Source of the DNA: Eubacteriaceae bacterium Marseille-Q4139
GTDB lineage: Bacteria > Bacillota > Clostridia > Lachnospirales > Lachnospiraceae
Direction of reading: 5' to 3'
DNA: 64,000 nucleotides
Assembly: GCA_018223415.1 (NCBI GenBank)
Contig: JAGTTQ010000001.1
Coordinates: 2,081,865 to 2,145,864 of the forward strand
Position 1 is the first letter of the stretch; each line of letters opens with the position of its first letter. The notes beneath the pieces are model-generated. The model was not told where the DNA came from and did not search any database. It saw nothing but the letters and a program-made list of their open reading frames with translations. The translations under genes and the position numbers were made by a program. Below, piece by piece: positions 42,392 to 49,962 of this stretch.

Positions 42392-43123
42392 ATGTTAAAT
42401 CAGGATTCGATGACGCCATTATACATTCAGCTTATGGAGTTGATTGAAAAGGATATCCAAAGCGGTGTGTATAAGCCGGGTGACAAAATTATGACCGAAG
42501 CGGAGTTGTCGAAGACATATGGAGTCAGCCTGATTACGGTACGCAAGGCCGTCGGTTCCCTCATGGAGCGCGGGCTTGTGGTTCGGAAGCAGGGAAAGGG
42601 CACCTTTGTCACGAAACCGAAAATTTCGCGGAATATGAAAAAGCTCCAGAGCTTCACGGAAATGTGCAGGCAGATGGGTGTCCGCCCGGGCGGACGGATG
42701 TTAGAGAACCGGCTTGTGCAGGCGGACGAGAAAACGGCGTCCAGGCTTGGGATTGAGCCGGGCAGCAATGTGGTCTATATTTCCAGGCTCCGGCTTGCGG
42801 ATCAGGAGCCGGTTCAGATTGAGAAGAATTATTTCCCGCTTAAATACGCCTTCCTGTTGGACGGGAAGTTCGATGACAATTCGCTGTTTGACTATCTGAA
42901 TGCGGAAGCCGGCGCCCGTGTGGCAAGCTCGGAGAAGATGATTGAGCTCTGCCGTGCCACGGCCGAGGAGGCGGCTCTTCTGGATGTGAAGAAGGGCGAT
43001 TACCTTTTGTTTGTGCGGAGTACGGCTTATGATGACGAAGGAGAGCCGATGTATGCCGGTGTCCAGATCATCAACGGCGACCGGTTTACGCTTTATGTGT
43101 ATGAGAGCAACGGAATCGGTTAG
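42392..43123 (+). CDS. GntR/HutC-family regulator (FrlR-like)
   Basis: About 243 residues. A winged-helix DNA-binding domain covers residues 5-75 (TPLYIQLMELIEKDIQSGVY, then KPGDKIMTEAELSKTYGVSL, then ITVRKAVGSLMERGLVVRKQ). A UTRA ligand-binding domain follows. The ATG at 42392 with GGGGACA upstream is the family start; the longer frame from 42176 is not supported. HutC-type regulators such as FrlR in E. coli and Bacillus control fructosamine use, which fits the neighbours. Confidence 0.85.
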   Translation: MLNQDSMTPLYIQLMELIEKDIQSGVYKPGDKIMTEAELSKTYGVSLITVRKAVGSLMERGLVVRKQGKGTFVTKPKISRNMKKLQSFTEMCRQMGVRPGGRMLENRLVQADEKTASRLGIEPGSNVVYISRLRLADQEPVQIEKNYFPLKYAFLLDGKFDDNSLFDYLNAEAGARVASSEKMIELCRATAEEAALLDVKKGDYLLFVRSTAYDDEGEPMYAGVQIINGDRFTLYVYESNGIG

Positions 43124-43190
43124 AATGAGAAGCGGCTGCGCCCGGATTTCCGGGCGCGGAAAAAGCCGGAAGATTCTTTGAAAAATAGTG

Positions 43191-43219
43191 TTGACAGAAT
43201 GGGGACTTTGAGATATAAT
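43191..43219 (+). promoter_or_regulatory. Promoter of tRNA-Gly(GCC)
   Basis: TTGACA (43191-43196), a 17-base spacer and TATAAT (43214-43219); full consensus. Confidence 0.9.
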
Positions 43220-43255
43220 ACCATTGTTGACGCGAGAGAACAGAATATGAAACAT

Positions 43256-43327
43256 GCACGAGTGGCTCAGTGGTGGAGTATCGCCTTGCCAAGGCGAGGG
43301 TCGCGGGTTCGAATCCCGTCTCGTGCT
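43256..43327 (+). tRNA. tRNA-Gly (GCC)
   Basis: The acceptor GCACGAG pairs with CTCGTGC; anticodon loop CTTGCCA; T arm GCGGGTTCGAATCCCGT. 72 bases without CCA. Confidence 0.97.
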
Positions 43328-43620
43328 TTTTTTATTGGCTGAAATTCCTTGAATTTACCAGGGGTTCCAGCCTTTTGCTTTGCTGAGAATTTGTAGACAG
43401 TTGTAGACGGACATGATATCCGCTGACTGAACGTATAGCGGTATGGGTCGGGTCCTGTTGCGCGGCCTTTTTATTTCCCTTGAAATCACTGGAAAATCCG
43501 GCAGTTTCAGGGGCGTTTGCTTTTTCAGGACGACTGATGATACGGCGTACAGACAGATTTGCAGGTTATTTTTAGAGTGCAATGCAGCATGGATGCAGCA
43601 CGATTTTAGGCGTCGAAATC
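43328..43620. other. Element-end relic after tRNA-Gly(GCC)
   Basis: The tRNA is followed by a terminator (GGCTGAAA...GGGGTTCCAGCC, about 43337-43372), then by tandem TTGTAGACAG and TTGTAGACGG (43391-43410). The same order (tRNA-Gly end, similar terminator, tandem GTAGAC repeats) occurs at 24668-24786. No integrase is left and no intact gene is seen up to the antisense RNA promoter at 43625. Confidence 0.55.
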
Positions 43621-43624
43621 CAAT

Positions 43625-43757
43625 TTGACAAATAATTCGATTTGCCATATAATATGCTTAACAAGGAGTCGGTACGATAGCACACACCTATCCGTTTCCG
43701 ACGCAATAAAGGACTAAGAAATAGCGCCTTACTTTGTCAGAGCGGGGGCGCTATTTT
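43625..43757 (+). ncRNA. Candidate antisense antitoxin RNA of a type I system
   Basis: A consensus promoter TTGACA (43625-43630), 17 bases, TATAAT (43648-43653) drives a short unit of about 100 bases without coding capacity. It ends at the hairpin AAATAGCGCC (43719-43728) with GGCGCTATTT (43747-43756), which also ends the toxin mRNA from the other strand. The RNA overlaps the 3' end of the toxin transcript, as RatA overlaps txpA in Bacillus subtilis. Confidence 0.65.
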
Positions 43758-43834
43758 CTATGTGTAAAATTCAGTATTGCAATGATTAGCAAAGCCACGG
43801 AGATAATTAACTGCAATTCCTCATATGTACTCAT
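43751..43834 (-). CDS. Small hydrophobic type I toxin (holin-like toxin family)
   Basis: A 27-residue peptide, too short for routine gene calling. It starts MSTYEELQLII, continues with the membrane segment SVALLIIAILNF and ends THRK. This is the pattern of the short Firmicutes putative holin-like toxins related to TxpA/BsrG. AAGGAGGTGG lies 5 bases before the ATG. The mRNA would start near 44030 from the promoter at 44036-44064, giving a leader of about 195 bases, as in other type I toxins. The stop codon lies in the shared terminator hairpin. The peptide would act in the cytoplasmic membrane. Confidence 0.75.
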   Translation of the reverse strand: MSTYEELQLIISVALLIIAILNFTHRK

Positions 43835-44035
43835 AGAACCACCTCCTTCCGCAAGGTCGGAAATTGATGGTATGAACGCCCTACCGGCTCCCGGGTAAGC
43901 ATATTATCTTGTCAAGGTAGAGCCCCCGGCCTGGCAGGAACCGGATTCTGCATCCGGCAATGATAGAACTTTCCGGAACCTCGCAAGCTCTGGGGATTTC
44001 ACTTGTTCCCAATACTGGTACTTTTGCCTACCGGC

Positions 44036-44064
44036 ATCATAACATATGCAGATTTCGATTGCAA
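44036..44064 (-). promoter_or_regulatory. Toxin promoter
   Basis: On the reverse strand TTGCAA (44064-44059), a 17-base spacer and TATGAT (44041-44036). About 45 bases around it match 56165-56210, where TTGCAA-N17-TATAAT is found on the same strand. Confidence 0.65.
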
Positions 44065-44189
44065 GCTGCCTTTCGCGCCAGCCGCCCCCATGCCGCGGCC
44101 TTGTCAGGCAAGTACCACTTTTGGAACCTCCGGCATATGATACAGAAGGGAATGGAAATTCCCGAAATTCAAAATCGGAGGTAGTATTT

Positions 44190-45581
44190 ATGGGAATCAC
44201 AAGTTCAAATAAACAGATCAATATGTCAAGGATCGACTGCGACGGTACGTTAAAGGTTACGCTGTCCCTCACGGCGGCACCTGACATCACCAGCAACCCG
44301 ACGGACATCGTCCTGGTGCTGGATCGCTCCGGCAGCATGTCGGGAGTACCGCTTGCCAGCATGAAGGCCGGCGCACGGACATTCATTGACATCATTGACA
44401 AGTCCACGGACGGTTCGGAGGATGGAAACATCGGCTCCGGAAGCCATATTGGAATCGTGAGCTTTGCTGACACGGCCGTGGCCGACACGCAGCTCATCAC
44501 ATCCACGGCAGTCCTCAAGGCAGCCGTCGACGGCCTGACGGCCGGCGGTTCTACGAACCACGCGGATGCGTTCACGAAGGCGGTTCAGCTCTTCAACCCG
44601 GCGTCTACAAACGCCAAGGTTATCGTCATGTTTACGGACGGAAAAACCACCGTGGGCGCTGACCCGGCCCCGATTGCGGCAGCAGCCAGAGCAGCCGGAA
44701 TCGTAATCTACTGCATCGGCCTTATCGGCTCCGACGGGATTGATGTGAGCGTCCTCGACAACTGGGCGACCGACCCGGATTCCACCCATGTGGCGGTAAC
44801 GCCGGATGCACAGGATCTGGAAACCCTGTTTGCGAACCTGGCAGCCAACATCTCCAAGACAGGCGCGACCAACATCGTGATTAACGAGAAGGTCATGCCG
44901 GACTTCCAGATTGTCAGCGTGAACCCGCCCAACAAGGGCTCTGCCATGACCCTGAATTCCCAGACGCTCCAGTGGAAAATTGCAGCCCTCGGCGTTTCCG
45001 GCAGTGAAGGCGCTGTGCTGGAATTTTTCATCAGGCACGTTGGCCAGAGCGGCGGCGCAAAGGCTGTCAACCAGTCCATCACTTACTCGGATACGGAAGG
45101 GAATGTGGTACACTTCCCGTCGCCCACTGTCGATGTGGAATGCAGCGTTGTGGTGCACCCGGAGCCATGTCCGGAACCGGTGGAATTTACCCTTGACGGC
45201 TGCCAGGATTCCATGGTTGTGGAGCTTGGCGATCAGTACCTGGAATCCCAGGGCAGCATCGTACAGATGAACCTGACTTTAAAGAACGTCTGCCCTAACA
45301 AACGGGTGGCGCTCGGCATGGTGCTCACAGAGTTAGACTGCATGGGGAACGAGTATCCCCGCGGTTTAAAGGCCATCACCATCCCGGCCCATCATCATGT
45401 GACCTGCCGCGACGTCCAGGTAAAGGGCATCAAGTTCGTCCTTCCGGTTGATCCCGATTTCGTGGAGCTGAACCAGAATCAGAACACAGGCTTCTGCCGC
45501 AGAAGAAACTTAAAAATCCGCACGATGGCTCACCACATGGATTCGGAATTCACCTGTATGGATCTCGATACAGACATGTAA
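44190..45581 (+). CDS. von Willebrand factor A domain protein
   Basis: A 463-residue protein. The N-terminal VWA domain (about residues 30-230) has the complete metal-ion-dependent adhesion site (DRSGSMSG, then GGSTNHADAF and MFTDGKT). A beta-sandwich region follows (residues 235-345, VINEKVMPDFQIVSVNPPNK). The C-terminal 120 residues hold several Cys and His residues (CPNKR, HHHVTC, CRRR). No signal peptide, anchor or membrane segment is seen, so the protein is cytosolic or released by an unusual route. The ATG at 44190 has CGGAGG upstream; the longer frame from 44046 is not supported. It ends in its own terminator, thus a single-gene unit. The function is unknown. Confidence 0.8.
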   Translation: MGITSSNKQINMSRIDCDGTLKVTLSLTAAPDITSNPTDIVLVLDRSGSMSGVPLASMKAGARTFIDIIDKSTDGSEDGNIGSGSHIGIVSFADTAVADTQLITSTAVLKAAVDGLTAGGSTNHADAFTKAVQLFNPASTNAKVIVMFTDGKTTVGADPAPIAAAARAAGIVIYCIGLIGSDGIDVSVLDNWATDPDSTHVAVTPDAQDLETLFANLAANISKTGATNIVINEKVMPDFQIVSVNPPNKGSAMTLNSQTLQWKIAALGVSGSEGAVLEFFIRHVGQSGGAKAVNQSITYSDTEGNVVHFPSPTVDVECSVVVHPEPCPEPVEFTLDGCQDSMVVELGDQYLESQGSIVQMNLTLKNVCPNKRVALGMVLTELDCMGNEYPRGLKAITIPAHHHVTCRDVQVKGIKFVLPVDPDFVELNQNQNTGFCRRRNLKIRTMAHHMDSEFTCMDLDTDM

Positions 45582-45589
45582 GACAGCAG

Positions 45590-45625
45590 GGGGCGCGCAT
45601 GAATGTGTGCGCCCCTTCCTTTTTT
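45590..45625 (+). terminator. Terminator of the VWA gene
   Basis: GGGGCGC (45590-45596) pairs with GCGCCCC (45609-45615), followed by TTCCTTTTTT. Confidence 0.88.
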
Positions 45626-45645
45626 GTCGAAAAGCAAACTTCCTA

Positions 45646-45709
45646 TTGACAGGCGGGGCCGTATGAAGTAAGATGAAAGCATAACAGTATATAATGATAT
45701 ATAATCATT
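45646..45709 (+). promoter_or_regulatory. Promoter and operator of frlD-frlB
   Basis: TTGACA (45646-45651), 17 bases, TAAGAT (45669-45674). Downstream AATGAT (45693-45698) and ATCATT (45704-45709) form a palindrome around ATATA, a likely operator for the nearby GntR/HutC regulator. Confidence 0.6.
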
Positions 45710-45726
45710 TGCAAGGAGATGGGGCA

Positions 45727-46590
45727 GTGAAGGTAATCGGTATTGGGGATAATGTATGCGACAAGTATGAGCACTTAAAGACGATGTTTCCGGGCGGACA
45801 GGCGCTTAATTTTACGGTCTATGCAAAGATGCTCGGGGCAGAATCTTCCTATATGGGTGTGTTTGGAACCGACGAGGTGGCGGAGCATGTGATCAGGACG
45901 CTGGATGAGATGGGCGTCGAGCATGGCCATTGCCGCCAGTATGAGGGCGAAAACGGCTGCGCCCGCGTGACGCTTGTGGACGGCGACCGGGTATTTCTCG
46001 GGAGCAACCGCGGCGGTGTTTTAAAGGAACATCCGCTGGATTTGACGGCAGACGATCTGGAGTACATAAAAGGGTTTTCGCTGATTCACACCAGCAACAA
46101 CAGCTATATTGAGGACGAGCTTTCGAAGCTTTACGGGACAGGCGTCCCGGTTTCCTATGACTTTTCCGGGCGATGGAACGAGCCGGAGCGGGTGGCAAAG
46201 GTGGCTCCCTATGCGGAGTACGTGTTCCTTTCCTGCGGCTCCGTGTCCGAAGACGAGGTGCGGGAGATCTGCCGCTCCATGAAAGAGGCCGGATGCCGGA
46301 ACATCATTGCGACGCGCGGAAGCTACGGCGCCGTGTTCTATGACGGCGAGGCGTTTTATGAGCAGCCGCCGAAGCTTGTGGAGGCCATCGACACCTTGGG
46401 CGCAGGCGATTCCTTTGCCACGGCGTTCCTCGTTTCCTTTACGGAAAGCCGGGAGCGGGAGCCGGAGCGTATGAAGACAGACCGGGAGTTTTACCAGGCA
46501 GAGCTTAGGAAGGCGCTTGCAAGCGGCGCCGAGTTTTCGTCGAAGACCTGTATGGTGCAGGGAGCTTTCGGCCACGGAAAGACGTTTTAG
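45727..46590 (+). CDS. frlD: Fructosamine (fructoselysine) 6-kinase, PfkB family
   Basis: About 287 residues. It starts MKVIGIGDNVCDKYEHLKTM from GTG, with AAGGAGATG upstream. The substrate Asn/Gly motif PGGQALNFTVYAKMLGA and the C-terminal DTLGAGDSFATAF with the catalytic Asp are typical of PfkB kinases; the N-terminus and length match FrlD, which phosphorylates fructoselysine at C6. The product is the substrate of FrlB encoded 32 bases downstream. Confidence 0.85.
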   Translation: MKVIGIGDNVCDKYEHLKTMFPGGQALNFTVYAKMLGAESSYMGVFGTDEVAEHVIRTLDEMGVEHGHCRQYEGENGCARVTLVDGDRVFLGSNRGGVLKEHPLDLTADDLEYIKGFSLIHTSNNSYIEDELSKLYGTGVPVSYDFSGRWNEPERVAKVAPYAEYVFLSCGSVSEDEVREICRSMKEAGCRNIIATRGSYGAVFYDGEAFYEQPPKLVEAIDTLGAGDSFATAFLVSFTESREREPERMKTDREFYQAELRKALASGAEFSSKTCMVQGAFGHGKTF

Positions 46591-46622
46591 ACAACAGGAT
46601 AAATTTGAGGAGGACACTCATC

Positions 46623-47600
46623 ATGACTATGACAGTAAGAGAAATTGTAGCAGAAATCAAGGAAAAGCTTGATAAAAAGGGCGGCTTAAAGCATGTGTAT
46701 TTCGTGGCATGCGGCGGCTCCAAGGCAGCCATCTTCCCGGGACTCTACCTCTTGCAGAGCGAGGCGAAGACCTTCGGCGCCACCACCTATACCAGCAACG
46801 AGTTCGTCCATGCGACCCCGAAGGAACTGGACGAGAGATGCATAGCAGTAATCTGTTCCTTAAAGGCGACGCCGGAGACCGTAAGGGCCGTCGAAGTGGC
46901 AAATGAGTCCGGCGCCATCACCATCGCTATGACCGGCTCCATGGAGACAGGGATGGCAAAGGTGGGCCAGTATGTTGTGACCTACTCCAACGGAGACGAC
47001 CAGGTGTACAGCGATTCCAACCAGGCAAATTCCCTGCGGATCGGCTTCGAGCTCCTTCACCAGATCGAGGGTTGGGAGAAGTATGACAAGGCCATGGAGG
47101 CATACAGCCACATTGACGCCATCATCGCCGAGGGCAAGGAGAACTGCCTGGCTGAGGCGAAGGCATGGGCCGAGAAGGAAAAGGACGAGCCGATTTTCTA
47201 CGTGCTGGCTTCCGGCCCCAACTACGGCGTGGCGTATTCCATGTGCTGCTGTCACTTCATGGAGATGCAGTGGAAGCACGCAGTGTGCCTGCACACAGGC
47301 GAGTATTTCCATGGGCCGTTTGAGACGACGGACAAGGCGCTGCCGATGGTGCTTATCATGAGTGAAGGCCGGACGAGAGCGCTGGACGAGAGATGCTTAA
47401 AGTTCTTAAAGACGTATGCGGAAAACTATATCGTGATTGACTTTAAGGAGCTTAATAAGGGACGGATTGACGCAGAGGTAGCGGAGTTCTTTAACCCGGT
47501 GGTGCTGATCCCGATAGAGCGCTACTATGTATCGCAGATGGCCGAGGTGAGAGGTCATTCGATGGATCACAGAAGATATATGTGGAAAGTGGAATACTAA
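46623..47600 (+). CDS. frlB: FrlB-like SIS-domain deglycase (copy 2)
   Basis: A 325-residue paralogue of the protein at 41144-42115. From GLKHVYFV to the C-terminus the two proteins are identical; only the first 18 or so residues differ. At DNA level there are scattered silent changes. The start at 46623 has GAGGAGG at 8 bases. Coupled to frlD, it would complete phosphorylation and cleavage of fructosamines to glucose-6-phosphate and the free amino acid. Confidence 0.87.
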   Translation: MTMTVREIVAEIKEKLDKKGGLKHVYFVACGGSKAAIFPGLYLLQSEAKTFGATTYTSNEFVHATPKELDERCIAVICSLKATPETVRAVEVANESGAITIAMTGSMETGMAKVGQYVVTYSNGDDQVYSDSNQANSLRIGFELLHQIEGWEKYDKAMEAYSHIDAIIAEGKENCLAEAKAWAEKEKDEPIFYVLASGPNYGVAYSMCCCHFMEMQWKHAVCLHTGEYFHGPFETTDKALPMVLIMSEGRTRALDERCLKFLKTYAENYIVIDFKELNKGRIDAEVAEFFNPVVLIPIERYYVSQMAEVRGHSMDHRRYMWKVEY

Positions 47601-47615
47601 TAGAGAAGAATATGG

Positions 47616-47656
47616 GCGGGCTGCCGGAATCAAACGGGCAGCCCGCACTTTTATTT
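47616..47656 (+). terminator. Terminator of frlD-frlB
   Basis: GCGGGCTGCC (47616-47625) pairs with GGCAGCCCGC (47637-47646), followed by ACTTTTATTT. Confidence 0.9.
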
Positions 47657-47740
47657 CATAGGAAATTGCGTCCCATGAAACAAAACGCTCCGCGAGGATG
47701 CGCACTTCGCGCAAAGGAATATGGCTGCTGGCGCAGCCGC

Positions 47741-47778
47741 GCTCCGGCGCGAGTGTGCGCCGGAGCGCACACTTTTTT
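47741..47778 (+). terminator. Second terminator with alternative stems
   Basis: GTGTGCGC (47753-47760) pairs with GCGCACAC (47765-47772), followed by six T bases. GCTCCGGCGC (47741-47750) can instead pair with GCGCCGGAGC (47757-47766). The end overlaps the stop codon of the convergent gene. Confidence 0.75.
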
Positions 47779-48808
47779 ATATGCTCCAGAACCGAACCGG
47801 CCGCACGAGACGGCCCAGGGAGATCGCTTCCTTTCTCCCGTAATTCCTGGCGGCGGCCACGTCCCCGGAGGCCGGGTTCACGGACACGGTTTCGCTGTTT
47901 TCATAAGTTCGGAAAAAATATTCCCCGGTGTTTGTGTTCATGAAGGCCGTGTACTGGGTGTAGTCCGGCTCACCGCGCGCCGTGAGGACGACGCCCTTCG
48001 GAATGGAGACGCCGGAGAGAATGTGAAAGCCTGCCGTCACCGTCTCCTCCGTCCCGTCCGGCGGCAGGATGTGGCTTCTCTCAAAGGCCGTGCGGACGAA
48101 GCGGGCAGGCGGGGCATATCCGCCGGGAAGTCCATCGGTGCCGGCTCCCTGCCCGAAGGGGGTGAGAGCCAGATTGTCCCAGGAAGCGCCGGCGGCCTGT
48201 CCGGGAGTCACGTTCATGTAGTTTCTTAGGTTTGTGATGTGCCACGGGAAATCCGGGCTGTTCGTGAGAACGCCGGCCGGGTTAAAATAAAGGCCAAGGC
48301 CGGCAGATGTCCGCTCGACGACGAGCGTTTCGCCGCTCCGGTCGCAGAGGAACCAGTGAAGCGGGGAGATAGTGCCGGTGATGCTGTCGCGGATGCCGAC
48401 AATGCGGACGGACGGCAGGACGCTGCGGGCCTCGGAGACAGAGGCGAAGCTTCCTAAAAGAAAGCGCACCATGTCTAAGGAGCCGATGGAAAGGGCGCTT
48501 TCCTCCGGCGCCGCTTCAAATTCCGCATAGCCGGGGAAATAGAGGGCCGCGGCGGCGAGCCCGGCCTCGTTGACGCCGTCGGCAAAAAACACGGAAGCAC
48601 CGGCCTGCTCCCCGCCTGCGGGCGCCAGTTCCTGACCGATTCCCAGGAACGAATACCGGTCGCGGATCCTGGCTGTCCGCGGCGCGTTGTCCCAGACGCT
48701 CCCCTGGGGAACCACGTAAAGGGACGGTGTCAGCGGCCAGGAAAAATCCATGGTGCGTCCGAAAAAGATTTCTCCCTGCCTGTTTCGCAGTGTCATAGCA
48801 GTACACAT
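47777..48808 (-). CDS. Choloylglycine hydrolase/penicillin V acylase-family Ntn hydrolase
   Basis: A 343-residue hydrolase. The start at 48808 gives MCTAMTLRNRQGEIFFGRTM with the nucleophile Cys2, and Arg18 and Asp21 at the exact family positions; VNEAGL near residue 80 and LTNSPDFPWH near residue 183 supply the oxyanion Asn residues. The upstream start at 48859 would hide the N-terminal Cys and is rejected. No signal peptide. The TNSP-WH motif is closer to penicillin V acylase-like members than to classical bile salt hydrolases, but conjugated bile acids, N-acyl amino acids or acyl-homoserine lactones are all possible substrates. Confidence 0.85.
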   Translation of the reverse strand: MCTAMTLRNRQGEIFFGRTMDFSWPLTPSLYVVPQGSVWDNAPRTARIRDRYSFLGIGQELAPAGGEQAGASVFFADGVNEAGLAAAALYFPGYAEFEAAPEESALSIGSLDMVRFLLGSFASVSEARSVLPSVRIVGIRDSITGTISPLHWFLCDRSGETLVVERTSAGLGLYFNPAGVLTNSPDFPWHITNLRNYMNVTPGQAAGASWDNLALTPFGQGAGTDGLPGGYAPPARFVRTAFERSHILPPDGTEETVTAGFHILSGVSIPKGVVLTARGEPDYTQYTAFMNTNTGEYFFRTYENSETVSVNPASGDVAAARNYGRKEAISLGRLVRPVRFWSI

Positions 48809-48901
48809 GGTCTGCGCCTCGCTTTCTGATGGCTTGTTTCTATTTTCTAATCCATGCATATTCGGGGCGGCAGGAAAATATGTGCGGAAAGGCGGACACG
48901 C

Positions 48902-49789
48902 CTAGCGGCCGTTTTCTTCCATATAAGCGGTGAATGCGTCAAAAAAGTGGCGGACGGAGACGTTGGGATCGTTTTTCCGGCACAGGGCGTAGAAGCGCCT
49001 CGGCTTATAGGGAACGGCGAGCGGCTTCATGCACATACTGTCATAGCGCGGCGGAGAGAGAAAGGCCGGAAGCAGCCCGACGCCCAGGTTTGCGTTAATC
49101 ATCAGAAGCTTCGTCTCAAAGGAATTGACATGGATCACGTCGCGGAACAGGAAGACGGGCTTATAGTGGTCGATGATCTGGGAGATGCTGCCGTCGTACA
49201 TGGTAATCAGCATCTCTTTTTTTAATTCTTCCGGCGGAATGGCCTCCAGCGCAGCCAGCGGATGGCTGGAATTGATGCCTAAAAGCCATGGTTCATCATA
49301 GATCAGGCGGATGTCCAGATCCCTGGAGGACATGTCTGTGAGAAACTGGTCGCTGGTGATGATGATGTCTAAAAGATTCTGCTCGAACCGCTTTAAAAGC
49401 TCATAGTAGCCGTACTGGTGACAGCTTATGCGGAGCGACGGGGAGGCAGAAACGTAGCGGCCGAGAAAGGAAGTCAGGAGCTCATGCTCATAGATCCCGA
49501 CGCCGATTTTCAGGGCATTTAAGAAGCCGTGGTGGATGTTCTGGGCAGACTCCACGGACATGCTGTAAAGGTCAATGAGTTTCAGCGCCTGGACATAAAA
49601 TTCCCGTCCGGCGTCGGTGAGCACTACCTGATGGTTGTCGCGGTAAAAGAGGCGGATCCCAAGCTCGTCTTCGAGCCCGCTGATTTTGCGTGACATGGAA
49701 GTCTGCGTCATATGCTCTTTCTCGGCAGCTTTCGTAAAGTTTAAGCATTCCGCAAGGCTGATAAAATATTTGATATTTTCCAGGTTCAT
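48902..49789 (-). CDS. LysR-family transcription regulator
   Basis: A 295-residue regulator. The N-terminal winged HTH (MNLENIKYFISLAECLNFTK, then AAEKEHMTQTSMSRKISGLE) is followed by a periplasmic-binding-like effector domain. It is divergent from the creatininase-GltS-M20 operon, the usual place of a LysR activator, and has AAGGAG before its ATG. The effector is unknown, perhaps the substrate of that operon. Confidence 0.92.
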   Translation of the reverse strand: MNLENIKYFISLAECLNFTKAAEKEHMTQTSMSRKISGLEDELGIRLFYRDNHQVVLTDAGREFYVQALKLIDLYSMSVESAQNIHHGFLNALKIGVGIYEHELLTSFLGRYVSASPSLRISCHQYGYYELLKRFEQNLLDIIITSDQFLTDMSSRDLDIRLIYDEPWLLGINSSHPLAALEAIPPEELKKEMLITMYDGSISQIIDHYKPVFLFRDVIHVNSFETKLLMINANLGVGLLPAFLSPPRYDSMCMKPLAVPYKPRRFYALCRKNDPNVSVRHFFDAFTAYMEENGR

Positions 49790-49911
49790 GAAACTCTCCT
49801 TTTAGCAGTCAGAAGACGCTCGCTTTTGTCTGTTTTGACGAAAAGCACGGCGTCTTCTTTTGGATTGACAGTTCATTTTTGCATGGCGTGACACTTTTTG
49901 TTCATTTCCAT

Positions 49912-49925
49912 TTGTAAAAATACAA
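49912..49925. promoter_or_regulatory. Candidate LysR operator
   Basis: TTGTA-AAAA-TACAA, a perfect dyad 37 bases before the creatininase-family start codon, of the T-N11-A type preferred by LysR proteins. Confidence 0.45.
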
Positions 49926-49962
49926 TGATAAAATGTGGCTATAAACAAAAAGGAGGCCGCAT

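Noticed and set aside
43355..43648. 97-codon reverse-strand frame after tRNA-Gly(GCC)
   Set aside because: It crosses the terminator and tandem repeats of the element relic and the antisense RNA promoter; no family pattern and no ribosome site.
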